Shown: in pieces, positions 10,515 through 21,997 of the stretch
Layout: the number at the start of each line of letters is the position of its first letter
Numbering within the stretch: position 1 is the stretch's first letter
Source of the DNA: Aplectana chamaeleonis
Taxonomy: Eukaryota; Nematoda; Chromadorea; Rhabditida; Cosmocercidae
Assembly (NCBI GenBank): GCA_029168955.1
Contig: JAPDOI010001748.1
Location: 82,151 to 146,150, forward strand
Direction of reading: 5' to 3'
DNA length: 64,000 bases
Translations under genes and position numbers: made by a program
Notes under the pieces: generated by a model
Told to the model about the DNA's origin: nothing
Seen by the model: the letters and a program-made list of their open reading frames with translations, nothing else
Database searches by the model: none

Positions 10515-10745
10515 ACACAATCAATCCCCTGACCAAAGCTCCGCATTCGCGTTTCGCGTACTCGATTGATTGTGTCACGCCTATATGCCTTGTTGCAGAG
10601 TAAGACATGTGGAGGCTCAAAACGAAGAGCTCTCAATGCTGATTCCAACCATCTCTTCGTATTCCAGAATGGATCACTTTGAACAGAGTTATGAGGAAAA
10701 GACGCAAAAGACGCGTTTTCGCGTCTTTTTCGTCCAAAACGCAAA
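10515..10745 (+). repeat. Hairpin-bearing duplicated sequence, copy 2
   Basis: Colinear with 10070-10290. The terminal hairpin is AAAAGACGCG, loop TTTT, CGCGTCTTTT (10706-10729). A second inverted repeat, ACACAATCAAT against ATTGATTGTGT, lies at about 10516-10577. One base pair in the terminal stem differs from copy 1 on both strands (T-A to A-T), so pairing is preserved. Confidence 0.6.
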
Positions 10746-10759
10746 AGATACGGCCTGTA

Positions 10760-12265
10760 CTGTACTTATGAACCTGTGAGCACGGTTCTAAAGTTTTCAA
10801 GTTTTCCGGGACGGAAAATATCCTATTTTTCTTAACACTGAATCAGCACTGGGTGGACAATATTGAAATCACTGAAAAAGGTTGTATTGCAGTAGAAAAT
10901 CATTTGGGGAATCCGTTCATTGGGATGGCATAGGGGCGGATTTCGAGTCACCAATATCTTCGAACTTCTTAGAAACCGGTTTTCGGGAAAAAATTCGCCA
11001 GAAAACTATTCCTAGAAAGCCAAAGTGCAGTCAGCGAAGAACCAGACCGTGGTACGGAAGCGATGAAGTTGTACTGACACAAATATAAATATTATGCTTA
11101 CGAGACATAAAGGGTAAGGTGCGAAATTCGTGAACAGTGAAACAGTGAAGTAACTAAAACTGAAGAATGTAAAGTATAGCAGACAGTGAGCAACCCTTCA
11201 GTTCAACACCCGTGTTAACGACTACTATGCTCGTTAGCGAAACCGGTAGACGATAAAAAAAAACCGGGGATCATTATCCCACATTGTTTATAGTCCTTGG
11301 ACACCGCGTTGATTGTCTAACTGGTATTCGTCCCTGCATATAGTACATATATTCAATCCAGGAAGCCGTAGGGAAGAAGTAGGTGAGTAGACCGAAGAGT
11401 AAAAATTGGAAGACGTAGTCCTCGTGTGAAAGAGTCCTCATTAGGGTGAAGGGTGCAGTTCTTCGCAGATCATAAATCACTGAACGCTACTTAGAACAAC
11501 AGAGGTGAAAAAGCGAAGAAAAGCGCGCCCCACTTCGTCGTAAACGATCATTTCTGAAGACTCAGCCATGCAATGACCTCCTTCCGACAAGGATTATTCA
11601 CTCTGAAAATAGCTAGCCGGCCGGCACCAACAGGGCAATTTTGAGACTTTTTCTTGAGGATGGGCCGAGGTTTTAGGCCATCGGGACAATTGAGATTTCC
11701 CCTATTAGGTTCCAAAAACATCCCCGAAAGCTCCCTCCCCTCTTTGGGATTCCCTAGGTGCAAAAAAATTCATCGAACAGAGGGTTTATTTAGGGAACTG
11801 AACACACATATGAAGTTCCCCTTCAGTTTTGAGCTATGCTGCAGGGTTACGGTAGGGTAAGGACATTTACCCACACCAACCTTTTGCTAATTCCTTTGTT
11901 CAGAGAAAAGGAGCGCAGATAGAAAGGCCGAATTAATTAATAAAAAAACATTAATAAAATTAAAAATAAAAGATTTTTTATGATTATTTCATGCAGCATA
12001 CAAACCCTGATATTACATCTAACATGAAATACTGGCCACAACGAGGTTCTTCCAAAATGAAAGTGGAAAGTTGAGTAAAGTCCTCCCGCAACTTGTTCAT
12101 AGATTCTTCAGTACTTGAAAACTTTCAGGAAAGTTTTCTGTGACTTCAGCGTTGATCTATTGATAGGCCGCACGCTCCTTGTTCTATTGTTTCGTAAGCA
12201 AGTTGATTATTGTCATACCGTTTTAAGTTACAAACAGGCTGTAAAAGTGAAGAATTTCATTATTC
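10760..12265. other. No gene seen
   Basis: No gene or repeat boundary recognised over about 1.5 kb. The frames are short and show no family signature. Confidence 0.4.
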
Positions 12266-12267
12266 TC

Positions 12268-12385
12268 CCGCGTGCGGGCGCGTAGCGGAGTTTAGAGACA
12301 GTGAGAGAGCGTTTAGCAAATGGAGAGGGCAGCAGCGCGCGCACACGCAGCGCGTTGAGAGATAAGAATTTCATTTTTTACAGAG
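12268..12385 (+). repeat. Short GC repeat (CAGCGAGAG family)
   Basis: Same order of motifs as 5872-5990, with about three quarters identity by eye over 115 bases. Confidence 0.5.
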
Positions 12386-12699
12386 GTTAGGAACCATAAA
12401 TTGAAAATTTCTTCAACAAATTTCGGGATTTCTAGTTTCGTTAAAGTCACCAACTCTCCACATTTCCTGAGGCTACGTTTTGATACTATTTTCTGACATT
12501 CCTAAAGTTTGACATGCGGTTTTTAGGAGCATGATCAGTTTATTTTCAGATTTTCGCGGTCTTCGTTTGAGTATTCAAAGCTTTAAGATGTGGGTATCCT
12601 CTGTTTCGGAGGCAAATTTAGACTGCTCGTTCGAGTACTTGTGAGGAGCAAGGGAAGAGACGGCAACGAAAATTGGAGAAAAAGAGGCGCAGCACATTC

Positions 12700-13385
12700 A
12701 AACAGTAGGTGAGGGCGGATCTTTGGCTTTTGGCGGGCGGATCGACATCCCCCCGCCATCCGCCCGCGAGTAGCCAGCGATCCGCCCGAATTTCGCCACC
12801 GATCCACACTAGATGCCACATAAGGGTTATTCCGATGGTTCCCACCACGGTCTCCGTGTGCGGGACCAACCCCCCCCCCTAGCCGTGTGGACCATCCCCT
12901 CAGCTGCCGAAAATCATTCTCCGGCTTCTGAGTGATCCTTCAAAGGTGACTTGAAGTCACCTTCCAGGATCGGCCTCGAAATGCCGAGTGAGCATTCAGC
13001 GCAATGAAGCGCCTTTGATACCCTTCGGTTTGTTTACTCTGAGCATGAAACTGATACCAGAGAAGATTTTGTCAATGATTGACAAGTTTCACAGCGTAAA
13101 ATTTGAGCGGGCGGATCGCTGGCTGTCAAAGCCCTGGCGGGCGAATCGCTGGCAGGTTGCTGTCGGATAGCCGCTTTAAAGCTTGCCGGGGATCCACCCG
13201 CTAGCGTGATCAACTCTCCGAGGTGCCGCTCTCCGCCCGCCAAAACGCAGCGATCCGCCCGCGGAGACAACGAGAGGCAGCGATTCACCCGGCGAAGCCA
13301 CAACTGGCAGCGATCCACCCGCAACTTGCTGGCGTACCGTCCGCAAAGGCCTTGATTGCCAGCGGTCAGTCCGCACCTATTGTCT
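12700..13385. repeat. Cluster of GGGCGGATCGCTGGC motifs in both orientations
   Basis: GCAGCGATCCGCCCG or close variants occur at about 12770-12795, 13248-13262, 13278-13292 and 13308-13322. The inverse GGGCGGATCGCTGGC occurs at about 12722-12736, 13108-13122 and 13137-13152. Forward and reverse blocks face one another, so much of the segment can fold back. The basic or serine-rich frames here are by-products of the repeat. Confidence 0.5.
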
Positions 13386-13399
13386 GAGATAGCGCGCAT

Positions 13400-14505
13400 C
13401 AACGTCAGCGAATTTCATTCCGAAGTAGAAGATAGTAAGTATTTAAAATTTGGGGTTTTTTTTAATTGAGCGATTTTCTCCAGTTTTATGAAACTTTTCT
13501 GGTTGAACAGAGAGTTTGATTTTCAGAGGTTTGCATAAGTTTTTCTTGAGAAATTCGGGAGTTTTCTTGGTCACGTGAAGAAAGGGCGTACGAGTCAAGA
13601 GAATTAATGAAATTTCAATGTGCAACGATAAACTTCTATCGGCTTTGAAATCTCGTCATGCTAAAAAGATAGTTTTCAAGTTTCGGCGATGCTGTCCGTT
13701 TTTATGCAGTTTTCACTAGTCTTCAGATGTTTTAGAAAGTCTGGCAGAGAGATTTAAAGGCAATAAACAAGGTTCTTTCTCGGCGTTAATCACAATTTGG
13801 AGTTTTCACGTTATTTCGCTTCAACATAGGGTTTTGAAAACGTGTCAATGAGTGAAATGCGTATAAGATGAACCTAGAGATGAAAATGAGTTTTCATAGA
13901 AAAAGAATACATACTTCAAATACATCTAAAAATAAGAATATCGTGGTCACCTTCTTGAGTGGTCTAGCTAATCGAAAGGGTGTAAAAACGAAGATGGACG
14001 GTGAAGAGTTGTCTCACAGCCACCTGTTCAAGGCCGTACGGGGACGGCTGGCTTTTATGGTTACAGATGTCGGATACAGATGGTTTTGATAGTTTTATAG
14101 ACTGCGTAGGATACAAGGAAAACCATAATCAACTTATAACTTTGTTCGAAAAATTAGCAGGTTTTGGAACACCTTTAACCTTACCAATATACGTACTTTT
14201 ACGGTGCTCGTAAGGACTAGGGTGGTTTCGAGAACCTTACCTCAAGATGAGGGTAAAATATGAGCAGTAAAAGTGTTGAGCGTCTGAATCAGGTATGGGC
14301 GTACATAATTCCAGTTGTCTCACTTTCGTTGACTTTCGGCCTTCCGATAGAAAAATCCCTCGAAATTCGGAAAAATCGGAAATACTGACAGAACGAGAAT
14401 TTTTTCAACTTTCCGGTTCCCAAGGGTCTCAACGTTTCCATTCTCGAGTTCTTAGCAGAAACATTGCTCTCCTCACGTCTGAACTCTGTTGGCAGAAGAG
14501 AAATC
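13400..14505. other. No gene seen
   Basis: No recognised gene, repeat or RNA over about 1.1 kb. The frames at 13868-14213 lack protein-family features. Confidence 0.4.
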
Positions 14506-14509
14506 ATTC

Positions 14510-14997
14510 TTGTAGCAGTGTTCACGGTAGTCTTCGATCTCGAGATCAATAGTTAAATCGATTGTTCGGCTTCCGAGTAGAACTGAAATGACGAAGAAAT
14601 CGGGAAAAACACTCAAGAAAGGCACCAAATTCCTTGCTCTCACATCACCTTTTTACTCTCACTGGAACTGTTCGTTGTGACAACGAAATCTCTTGTGGAA
14701 CCGTCGTTTGCGATTCTCTACTTTCTGTTGCTCCGCTCTTTCTTTCGGACCCTTACTAGTACTGTCATGCCAAAATATTTTTCCATTTTTGATTAGCCCC
14801 ATTCTTAACCGCTGACAACCACCAGTAACATGTTTCATCCAATCGGACTAGTCCAGGCCAGAGATTAATGTCACTGAAATAAGACGTTTTGGTGCGTTTC
14901 TTGCCATTTTTTCGTCATTTTGGTAACACTTGGTTTCCAACACATTGTTTTGAGTGGAGAACTCGGGAACGAAAATCATCGTGAACACTGCCTTTAA
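14510..14997 (-). mobile_element. TTAA MITE family A
   Basis: The right end is a clean GAACACTGCCTTTAA (TTAA at 14994-14997). The left end, GCAGTGTTCACGGTAGTC, has decayed, with TTAAAG reduced to TTGTAG. The interior is colinear with the reverse complement of 18690-19181. Non-coding. Confidence 0.75.
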
Positions 14998-15059
14998 GTT
15001 TCCAAAGTCTTGAGCTGAAACGTATAGGAGGTGCACCTGTGTTCGCAGGGAGACATAAA

Positions 15060-15290
15060 GTCCATTCAAACGAAACTGTCGGCGTGCGTGTCCCACAGCC
15101 GTCGCGTAGGCACTTTTCGAACTTCTATATTGATTAGCAGGAATATTGAGTGATCAGTGAATAGTATCTCAGTCAGTTGTTTGCAGTCGTGAGAACGCTT
15201 GTCCGAAAATGTCTCCGCAAAAACCGCTCGACATGCACTCCGACCGCGTGTGCGGACAGTCTTTTTCGGACAAACTTTAAGTACATATCT
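15060..15290 (+). repeat. Interspersed repeat R2, copy 1
   Basis: Landmarks GATTAGCAGGAATATTGAGT, TATCTCAGTCA, CGTGAGAACGCTTGTCCGA and a CCGCTCGACATGCACTCCGA block recur with divergence at 16850-16970. The element limits are unclear. Confidence 0.4.
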
Positions 15291-16107
15291 GGTCTCAAGT
15301 AACGTTGCGCGCGCTTAGCAATTTTCCTGGATGAGTTTACAGTCAGATCACAAACCGGAAGGCTTTGGAAAAGACGATTTGGAGTATAGTAGGAAGTGCA
15401 TAGAAAGATTTTTATCCGAATAGGGGAGGGAAAGAACATAATCCGAAAAAACCTGTAAAAAATTGAAAAAACTGTGGCGCCACCCTTTTTTCCTAATTTT
15501 CTCGTATTTTTTGCCAAAATACTGAAGACGGTAAATGGAAATGCGAACATGGCCGGGAAAGGCTTTCCTCATGGAGATTCCCTCATTCAAATACATCAGT
15601 GGTGCAAAATAACAAATTTCAAACAGTACGTGTCGCGAAAAAATCTTTATCCACGGCATTTCGATGAAATGCTGTACTCATCTAAGGAAAAGAGTCAATA
15701 AAAGGCAATGTTCAAGTTGAAAGCCAGTATTTTTCTTTCAAATGTTTTTGAGTAGGAAAATCCACGAAGTAGAGGATAATGGGGGTTAGTCCCCACAAAA
15801 CTCTAAAATATTGAAAAAAGCTGTTCAAAACACTTCCAAAATATTGAATTACGCCTGTTTTATGTGTTTGGCGCACTGCGAACATTCGACAATCCAAACG
15901 TCGGAAATGGTTTTGCGCATCAAAATTCTCAGGTAATTGGCTTTGCTTTCTTTTTCTATTACTGAAAACTCTTCAAAAAAGATGGTTCAATGCACAAGCT
16001 TGGTTATTAGAATCCTTCGGGATAAAGAATATTGAGAAACTCGGCAACTGTTTCTCTGGTAAAATAAATGGTGGACAGCTGTCATATTATTTGGGCGGGG
16101 CGATCCA

Positions 16108-16284
16108 ATGGGTCGACTGATCCACCTGATTTTCACCTACTTCGTGGCCGTAGAAATCGTACTTCCGTTCTCATTCCTCTTGGGGGTGGCACAACTTACC
16201 TTTCTGCGGAAAAAAAACGGGCAGCTTTTCATCGTAAAAACGCCTTTAACTTCCCAAGATCGGATATTTGTTTATCGACATTAA
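16108..16284 (+). CDS. Small hypothetical ORF with hydrophobic segment (58 aa)
   Basis: An ATG-to-TAA frame of 58 codons not overlapped by any repeat recognised here. The first half reads MGRLIHLIFTYFVAVEIVLP and continues hydrophobic to about residue 32, as a membrane segment or signal anchor would. A basic KK stretch and a polar tail follow. No homologue is recognised, and no splice sites or promoter could be tied to it. Short hydrophobic frames arise by chance in AT-rich DNA, so this is tentative. Confidence 0.15.
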   Translation: MGRLIHLIFTYFVAVEIVLPFSFLLGVAQLTFLRKKNGQLFIVKTPLTSQDRIFVYRH

Positions 16285-16789
16285 AAGTTTGCCATATATT
16301 CAAAAAAACAATTACCTCGCGAAAAATGAATATTCGAAAAAATTCAATCGGTCGAAATGCTTGGAAAAGCGAAAAGTTCAAAATCCCGAAAAAGTCAAGA
16401 GCTGGAGAAGCGCATATTTCAGAATTACGACGGAATCGAATATTGAATAATGTTAAAACTTGAACTCCTAAAGTTATGGCGGTCAACATGAACCGCAAAA
16501 ACCTTCTGGTAGTAATGTATCGTATGAAGTACATCGCCAGTTCCACTTTACGTGCAATTTAGTGTCACCGCGAATCGGCTCATCTGCTTATTTAGCCGAA
16601 ATCCTCTAGATTAGTTCCAAAACGACGACATAGGGGATGACAAATCGTCATCCCCGATTGTTCCTTTTCTCTAAATCTGCAGAAAAAATGGGCAGAACAT
16701 TCGACTCGACTTCCTGAGAAATTATACTTCCTGCCACTTCAGGAATACTCTAGGAAATCATGTTAGGTCTGTTCGAATGAGGCTGTCCG

Positions 16790-16990
16790 CCCATGCGGTC
16801 GACGGGCGTGTTGGTCAGCCTTTGCCAAGACATTTTTCGGACCTGTGAATCGATCAGCAGGACTATCAGAAGAATAATGTACCATTGAACTATATCTCAG
16901 TCGTGGGAAGGCTCATCCGAGAAATCCCTTCGTGGCGGCCGCTCGACACGCACGCCGATCGCTTAGCCGAAATTTTCGGGATATGATTAG
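16790..16990 (+). repeat. Interspersed repeat R2, copy 2
   Basis: Shares GATCAGCAGGACTAT, TATCTCAGTCGTGGGAAGGC, TCATCCGAGAA and CGCTCGACACGCACGCCGA with 15060-15290, in the same order and orientation. Between the copies (15291-16789) no gene is recognised apart from the small frame at 16108. Confidence 0.4.
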
Positions 16991-17609
16991 CTTCCGTTTT
17001 CAAAGTGTATGCGTGGAACAAAGATTCCTGTGGAACAAAATTGGAGTCCGAAACTGGCTGGTACATAATATTCAAGCAAAAAGGAGAGCATTTAATAAAA
17101 TGCTGGATCATCATCCTGCCCTGAAGGACAACGTCAAAGTCGACAGATCGGCATCTACAACATGGTAATGGGGTTTCAAAATCCACCCGTTGTGGCCGGA
17201 CTGAACACCCCTGGCCGTTACGATCGATACACATGTAATACATAGCTCACTGATATGGAAAATCCCCTTTTGTAGCCGAAGTAAGCCGGCCGCAGGGAAT
17301 ACGCCTTCACAATCGATTGGCATGCAACCGACTTGTTAGGGGAGGCGCAGGATCACGGGAGAGGACGACCGAGTGCGGCTTTCGGCCGACTAAGGCCTAC
17401 TTTACACTTCCACCGCTGATCGCCGCAATGGCATGTTTTGAATAAGGAACGAAGTGCGACGCGATCTCGATAGCTAATCGTGGCCGTCTTCCCATCGCGT
17501 CGCGCGGCGATAGAACTCTGAAAGGAGCCTAAGACGAGGACCCAAGACAAACCTTCTCCGATTAGAAAGCGGTGGGGTGTGAGAGAGCAGACGGCTTTCG
17601 GCAACCTTA
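16991..17609. other. No gene seen
   Basis: Open frames on both strands overlap here without family features. No repeat boundary was found. Confidence 0.35.
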
Positions 17610-17818
17610 ATGTTGTTCTCTGGGCCAAATTCCAGTTCGCACGTGCGGAGTACGGCTGTTGCACTATGCGGCACGAAATAATCGTGCTGGGAGAAGAGTG
17701 AATCGCGCCGGGACCAAGTGGTCCCAGCACGATCAGCACGTGCCGCATGATGTATGTAATAGCCGTAGTACGCAATTGCGCACCGGAATTTGACCCAGAG
17801 AACGACACTAGAGTGATT
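17610..17818. mobile_element. TA-flanked MITE related to the CTGTGCTT family
   Basis: The ends ATGTTGTTCTCTGGGCCAAA and the complement of GTGTCGTTCTCTGGGTCAAA are flanked by TA (17608-17609 and 17819-17820). The subterminal AAATTCCRGTNCGCA is shared with the copies at 5076 and 41413. The interior differs, so this is a sister subfamily of about 209 bases. Confidence 0.6.
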
Positions 17819-18243
17819 GCAAGCGGTTGACGCCCATGTACCACTTCCCATAACCATGTAAAACAAGTCTCAGACCTGGAAAGTGTCTATATCGTTTATA
17901 TCCTACTTCTACCAAATTTCGGAATGCTGTCACCCCCCAATGTGTATGTACCGCAAACTCTACTCTCGCGAAAGCATTACCTCACTTACTCCCGCCCTCA
18001 TATCAATCAATCAGAATGAATAGCCTACGAAACAACTTATGTGGTATTTGTGGACTATAATTGCCCGCGAACAAAGCCACAAACCTGTTTCTTGTGCTAT
18101 TCAATGCGTTGAGAACAAACTTGTTAGTATACTTTCAACGCAGGGTTTTTGCCAACGAGGTTTTCTTTCAAATTTCCAGATAGTGTTAATCATACATGTC
18201 GATCAAAAACTGATATAGCTGAGCGCGCGTCCCATGATGTAGC

Positions 18244-18605
18244 CTCTGGTTCAGAGCCAAATATTCTGTGTTCGGAGCGAGGGGGGAGACCGCAAGAAAG
18301 TGTGGAGAAGGAGATGCAGCATACAGTTCAACTGCGCGATGCCGTTCAGTCCGCAAAGTGCACGCTGGTTGCGAAAGCGTGCTGTTGCGCGGTTGCGAGT
18401 ATCCTCAGATAGGAATGAGGGATCACCCGACCACCAAAGGCGAAAACCGCTCGGGTGGCCCCACATCCCTGTCAGGATACTCGCGACCGCGTCGCAGCAC
18501 GCTTTCGCAATCAGCGTGCACTTTGAGGACTGAACGGCAATGCGCAATTCAACTGTACGCGCCCACACGCGCACAATCAACGGAAATAAATTTGCTCTTC
18601 CAGAG
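18244..18605. mobile_element. Foldback element with about 110-bp inner arms
   Basis: GTTCAACTGCGCGATGCCGT at 18329 onward is mirrored by ACGGCAATGCGCAATTCAAC ending near 18553. Pairing continues through AAAGTGCACGCTG, GCGAAAGCGTGCTG and GCGAGTATCCT to a short loop. Outer CTCTGGTTCAGAGCCAAAT pairs loosely with ATTTGCTCTTCCAGAG. The overlapping frames are shadows of the palindrome. Confidence 0.65.
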
Positions 18606-18689
18606 CGTGGTTGCCAAGCATGATATTCTTGATTATCAATCGAGATCGAGTAACACTACAACGAAAGTATAAAAGGGTCTTTGAGCGAG

Positions 18690-19181
18690 TTAAAGGCAGT
18701 GTTCACGATGATTGTCGTTCCCGAGTTTTCCACTCAAAGCAATGCCTTAGCTACCCAGTATAACGAAAATTACGAAGAAACGGCGAGAAACGCACTAAAT
18801 CGTCATATTTTAAAGATATTATTCTCTGACCTGAACTAGTTGTCCGGTTGTATGAACATGTTCACCATGGTTGTCACCGGCAAAAAATGGTGCTAATCAC
18901 AAATGGAAGAATATTTTGGGCAAAACAGTACTAGTCAGGGTATGAAGGAATGAACGGAGCAACGGAGAGTAGAGAATTGCCACAGACGGGTCCACAAACG
19001 ATTTCATTGCCACAACGAACAGTTCCTGTGAGAGTAAAGAGGCGGGGTGAGAGTAAAGGATTTCGTGACCTTCTGGTGCGTTTTTCTCGGTTTTTTCGTC
19101 ATTTCAGTTCTACTTGGGGGCCAAGCAATCAATTTAGCCATTAATCTCAAAATCGAAGATTATCGTGAACACTGCCTTTAA
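18690..19181 (+). mobile_element. TTAA MITE family A, first of a head-to-tail pair
   Basis: Starts TTAA then AGGCAGTGTTCACGATGAT and ends with GTGAACACTGCC then TTTAA. Length about 492. The right TTAA (19178-19181) is also the left TTAA of the next copy, so the two are joined without any spacer. Non-coding. Confidence 0.85.
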
Positions 19182-19669
19182 AGGCAGTGTTCACGATGAT
19201 TTTCGTCCCCGAGTTTTTCACATAAAACAATGCGTTGGCCCTCAAGTATTCGCAAAATTACGAAGAAACGGCGAGAAACGCATTAAAACGTCGTATTTCA
19301 ATGACATCATTTCAAAGCATGGACTAGTTGTCCGATTGGATGAACATGTTCACGGTGGTTGTCACCGGTAAAAAATGGAGCTAATCAAAAATGGAAGACT
19401 ATATCAGGCAAAACAGGATTAGTTAGGGCCCTAAGGAAAGAACGGAGCAATAGATAGTAGAGAATTGCAAAAGGCGGGTCCACAAAACATTTCATTGTCG
19501 CAACAAACACTTCCTGTGATACTTAAGAGGCGGGGTGATACTTAAGGATTTCGAGCACTTCTGGTGCGTTTTTCTTAGTTTCAACGTCATTTTAGTTCTA
19601 CCCGGGGGCCACTTAATTAATATAGCGAATAATCTCAAAATTGAAGATTATCGTGAACACTGCCTTTAA
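19178..19669 (+). mobile_element. TTAA MITE family A, second of the pair
   Basis: Same orientation, same length (492) and colinear with the previous element. An internal CTTAAG at 19541-19546 is the intact counterpart of the site used by the nested insertion at 2786-3330. Ends TTAA at 19666-19669. Confidence 0.85.
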
Positions 19670-19831
19670 GGTAAAGCAAAAGGAACGAAAAAATTGCATA
19701 ACAGGTTTTCTATACAAACAATGATGAAGGCGTCTCATTTTCAGGACTTCCTATGGGGGAGCATAGCTTCAGGGTGGTCAACGTGTAGGAAGAGGTTTGA
19801 GAAGTGGAGTTTAGGAGGGTGAAGTGGCGAC

Positions 19832-20325
19832 TTAAAGGCAAAGTTCGCGAGGAAAATCGTTTTCCTGTTTTCTCGCCTATCTTGAAAACGGACCCATGCT
19901 GATTCCAACGATGCCCCTGAAATCGTACACGATCTTCTGGGAGCGGAGTTATGGCCCATCAGAAATTGAGCTGAGAAAACATGGTGGACGAGTTGTCCGA
20001 TGCTTGTAAGTTCCGTCTTTTGTGGCCGATCTATGCGAGCTGACCTGAGTAAAGGGAGAAGTTGAGAATGAAGGGAAGAACGGGGCTAATTATTGGAAAT
20101 CACCGCTCATCTGACCAACTCGAGCATTCATTTGTTTACGTCGGTGGGCGTGTGTTGCGCTTTGAGGGTTTGTCTTGCGCTCGAAGTGGCAACTTCGGGC
20201 TCTTTTGGAGCTTTTCCTGGCTCGTTTTCATGCGTTCTTCCGACGTCAACGTTACAGTGTGCCCCTCCATTAGCCTTTCTTAGTGGAAACTGAAACAAAT
20301 TTTTTATCAAGAACACTACCTTTAA
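19832..20325 (+). mobile_element. TTAA MITE family B, first of a head-to-tail pair
   Basis: Starts TTAAAGGCAAAGTTCGCGA and ends GAACACTACC plus TTTAA. The interior is unrelated to family A: GCTGATTCCAACGATG, CGGAGTTATGGCCC, ATGGTGGACGAGTTGTCCGA. Length 494. The termini are the same type as family A. The right TTAA is shared with the next copy. Confidence 0.8.
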
Positions 20326-20814
20326 AGGCAGTGTTCACGATGAGAATCGTTTTTCTGCTTTTTCGCCTATTTCGAAGACGGTCCCATGCTGATTCCAATG
20401 ATGTTTTTGGAATCGTACAAGACCTTCTGGGAACGGAGTTATGGTCCCTCAAAAATTGAGCTAAGGAAACATGGTGGACGAGTTGTCCGAGGCTTGTAAC
20501 TTCCGTCTTTTGCAGCCGATGTATGCGAGCTGACCTGAGTAATGAGAGAAGTTGGGAATAAAAGGAAGAACGGGGCTATAGATCGGAAATCATTGCTCAT
20601 CTCACAATCTCGAGCATTCATTTGTTCACTTCGGTGGGCGTGGGAAGTGCATTTGGGGGTGACGAGCTGACGGGTGTCCAATTTTAGGGCCGTAGGGGAC
20701 CGTTCCAAGCTCATTTTTCTTAGTTTTTTCAACGTTAGGGTTGCGCTAGACCCCGTAACTGCCGATCTCCACCAAAAAAACAGACATGGTTTTTATCATG
20801 GACACTGCCTTTAA
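20322..20814 (+). mobile_element. TTAA MITE family B, second of the pair
   Basis: Colinear with 19832-20325 in the same orientation (493 bases). Starts at the shared TTAA with AGGCAGTGTTCACGATGA and ends GGACACTGCC plus TTTAA at 20811-20814. Non-coding. Confidence 0.8.
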
Positions 20815-21518
20815 TATAAAAACAGCGCTCAGCGAAATTGTCAGATTTCGTCGTACGCGACAGGTGACCCCATTGGAGCCACAGCTTTACTACATATATC
20901 TCTACTATCAATGCACAGTAAAGCCAAATGGTATTGCTAAACGAGTGGACTAAGTAGTCGTTGTTCAGTTCACACTGTGCTATACAAGTAGTAGTGGATG
21001 TGGAGTTAATAGCAGGGTTAGAAGCTAGATTCATAGACAAGGAGACTTGAATCATAAATTTGCACCTAACAATACTAGTTGTGTTAGCTTGGAATAGAAT
21101 ACTGGGATGGTATGATTAAAAAAACTAGACAAGCAAGTTCTAATGAGGAAGAAATTCGGCTTTGAAGAGTTTTCTCTCCTAAATTTCCTTGAGAAATCTT
21201 CAGTAGTCATGGAAGGGACTTATGAACCGGTGTTGAGCTCGATCAAAGAGCGACATCAACCAAGCCTTCTATCACCAGTCAACAGATGATAGATTCATCT
21301 GAGAAGATAATGAAATTTCCATGACATTTTTAAGAAAATCTGCTTATGAAGTGCCACCACAAAAACCGGGGTCCTTCCCACAACCACAGGAAGTGGAGGG
21401 TGCTTTGATATCCTTCAATCTTGGATACCATGACGGAACTAATTCGGATGAGTGAAGTCCTAAGCAAATTTATGGACATATGTACAAGTCTAAAGCAGTA
21501 AACGTCATTACGATTGCG
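20815..21518. other. No gene seen
   Basis: No recognised gene or element between the family B pair and the next family A copy. Confidence 0.4.
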
Positions 21519-21997
21519 TTAAAAGCAGTATTCACGATGATTTTCGTTCATAAGTTTTATACTCAAAAGAATGCGTTTCCCACCATGTGTTACCAAAATT
21601 ACGAAGAAACGGCAAGAAACGCACTAAAACGTCTTATTTCAGTGACATTATTCCCTGGCCTAGACTAGTTGTCCGGTTGGAAAAACAAGCTCACGTGCTT
21701 GTCACCAGTGAAAAATGGGGTTAATCGAAAATGGAAGAATATTTTAAGCAAATCAGTTTTGGTGCGAAGGAAAAACCCGAGGGAGTAGAGAATTGCAACA
21801 GAGTGGTCCACAAAAGATTTCATTGTCACAACGAACAGTTCCTGTGAGAGTAAAGAGGCGGGGTGAGAGTTGTGAATTTCGTGCCCTTCTCGTGCGTTTT
21901 TCTCGATTTCTTCCTGATTTCAGTTCTACCCGGGGGCCAAACAATCGATTTAGCGATTAATCTCAAAATTGAAGATTATCGTGAACACTGCCTTTAA
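21519..21997 (+). mobile_element. TTAA MITE family A (479 bp)
   Basis: Starts TTAAAAGCAGTATTCACGAT, with two changes in the terminus, and ends GTGAACACTGCC plus TTTAA at 21994-21997. The interior is colinear with 18690-19181. The frame at 21480-21668 runs through the left end and is a shadow. Confidence 0.8.

Noticed and set aside
10242..10729. Bacterial-type rho-independent terminators
   Set aside because: The GC hairpins followed by T runs look similar, but the surrounding elements are eukaryotic and the repeats are duplicated transposon-like sequence.
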